Notes under the pieces: generated by a model
Seen by the model: only the letters and a program-made list of their open reading frames with translations
Database searches by the model: none
What the model was told of the DNA's origin: nothing
Shown: in pieces, positions 4,870-5,221 of the stretch
Numbering within the stretch: position 1 is the first letter of the stretch
How the letters are laid out: each line of letters begins with the position of its first letter
Assembly: GCA_964559355.1 (NCBI GenBank)
Contig: CAZLHQ010000204.1
Coordinates: 1-5,221, forward strand
Length of the DNA stretch: 5,221 nucleotides
DNA from: JAEUMD01 sp964559355
GTDB lineage: Bacteria > Pseudomonadota > Alphaproteobacteria > Rhizobiales > Hyphomicrobiaceae
Reading direction: 5' to 3'
Position numbers and translations under genes: made by a program

Positions 4870-5221
4870 ATGGCAGCGGTCCAAGAGACCATCGAGCAGG
4901 TCAAGAAGATTGACGTCGACCAGTACAAGTACGGCTTCGAGACCAGCATCGAGACAGTGAAGGCGCCCAAGGGCCTCAACGAGGATATCGTTCGCTTTAT
5001 CTCTGCCAAGAAGAACGAGCCGGCGTGGATGCTCGAATGGCGTCTGGATGCCTACGAGCGCTGGCAGACGATGACGGAGCCGACCTGGGCCAAGGTCTCC
5101 TATCCCAGAATTGATTTCCAGAACCTCTATTATTACGCGGCGCCCAAGAGCACGGAGGGTCCCAAGTCGCTCGACGAGGTCGATCCCGAGCTGCTCGAAA
5201 CCTACAAGAAGCTCGGCATTC
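4870..5221 (+). CDS. sufB: Fe-S cluster assembly scaffold SufB, N-terminal part (cut by right window edge)
   Basis: Subunit of the cytoplasmic SufBCD scaffold on which new Fe-S clusters are built before transfer to target proteins. The window holds 117 codons of a protein usually a little under 500 residues. Identification rests on the characteristic N-terminal region: YKYGFETSIETVKAPKGL (20-37), LNEDIVRFISAKKNEPAWML (37-56), EWRLDAYERW (57-66), then VSYPRIDFQNLYYYAAPK (77-94). The beta-helix core and its conserved Cys, His and Glu residues lie outside. The start ATG has a consensus Shine-Dalgarno. It follows the desulfurase by 46 bp with no terminator seen, so co-transcription is likely. sufC, sufD and a second sufS would be expected next by analogy with rhizobial operons. 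Confidence 0.95.
   Translation, partial: MAAVQETIEQVKKIDVDQYKYGFETSIETVKAPKGLNEDIVRFISAKKNEPAWMLEWRLDAYERWQTMTEPTWAKVSYPRIDFQNLYYYAAPKSTEGPKSLDEVDPELLETYKKLGI

Noticed and set aside
3396..5009. Long open frame (537 codons) antisense to the regulator, desulfurase and sufB
   Set aside because: It runs across three recognisable plus-strand genes and their spacers and shows no domain. It is a result of high GC with few stop codons.

Overview
The window looks like a high-GC chromosomal segment of an alphaproteobacterium, most likely Hyphomicrobiales (Rhizobiales). Three things point there. The coding genes resemble that group's housekeeping proteins. The gene order Rrf2/IscR-like regulator, group I cysteine desulfurase, sufB matches the head of the rhizobial suf operon. 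The promoter region also carries a near-consensus Irr box (iron control element), a site characteristic of rhizobial iron regulation. No mobile element, CRISPR array or RNA gene was seen, and all six genes are intact apart from the two cut by the window edges.

Layout. Positions 1-605 (minus) hold the N-terminal half of tyrosyl-tRNA synthetase, cut by the left edge. A 101-bp divergent spacer separates it from anmK (707-1810, plus, TTG start), the kinase that recycles 1,6-anhydro-N-acetylmuramic acid from peptidoglycan. A 47-bp convergent gap leads to an alpha/beta hydrolase on the minus strand (1858-2625) with an unusual charged C-terminal tail. A 579-bp non-coding region (2626-3204) follows. 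Its hydrolase-proximal half carries degenerate inverted repeats. Its right half carries a sigma70-like promoter embedded in a perfect 12-bp inverted repeat, with an Irr-type box directly downstream and then a leader of roughly 200 nt.

From 3205 to the right edge runs the start of an Fe-S assembly operon, all on the plus strand: an IscR-like Rrf2 regulator (3205-3678), a NifS/IscS-type cysteine desulfurase (3675-4823, 4-bp ATGA overlap) and sufB (from 4870, cut by the right edge). The inferred logic is that the desulfurase supplies sulfur to the SufB scaffold, while the regulator senses Fe-S status and controls the operon through the palindrome. Irr would overlay iron/haem status through the adjacent box. 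No experimentally undescribed system is evident. The most interesting part is the compact promoter architecture at 2973-3031.
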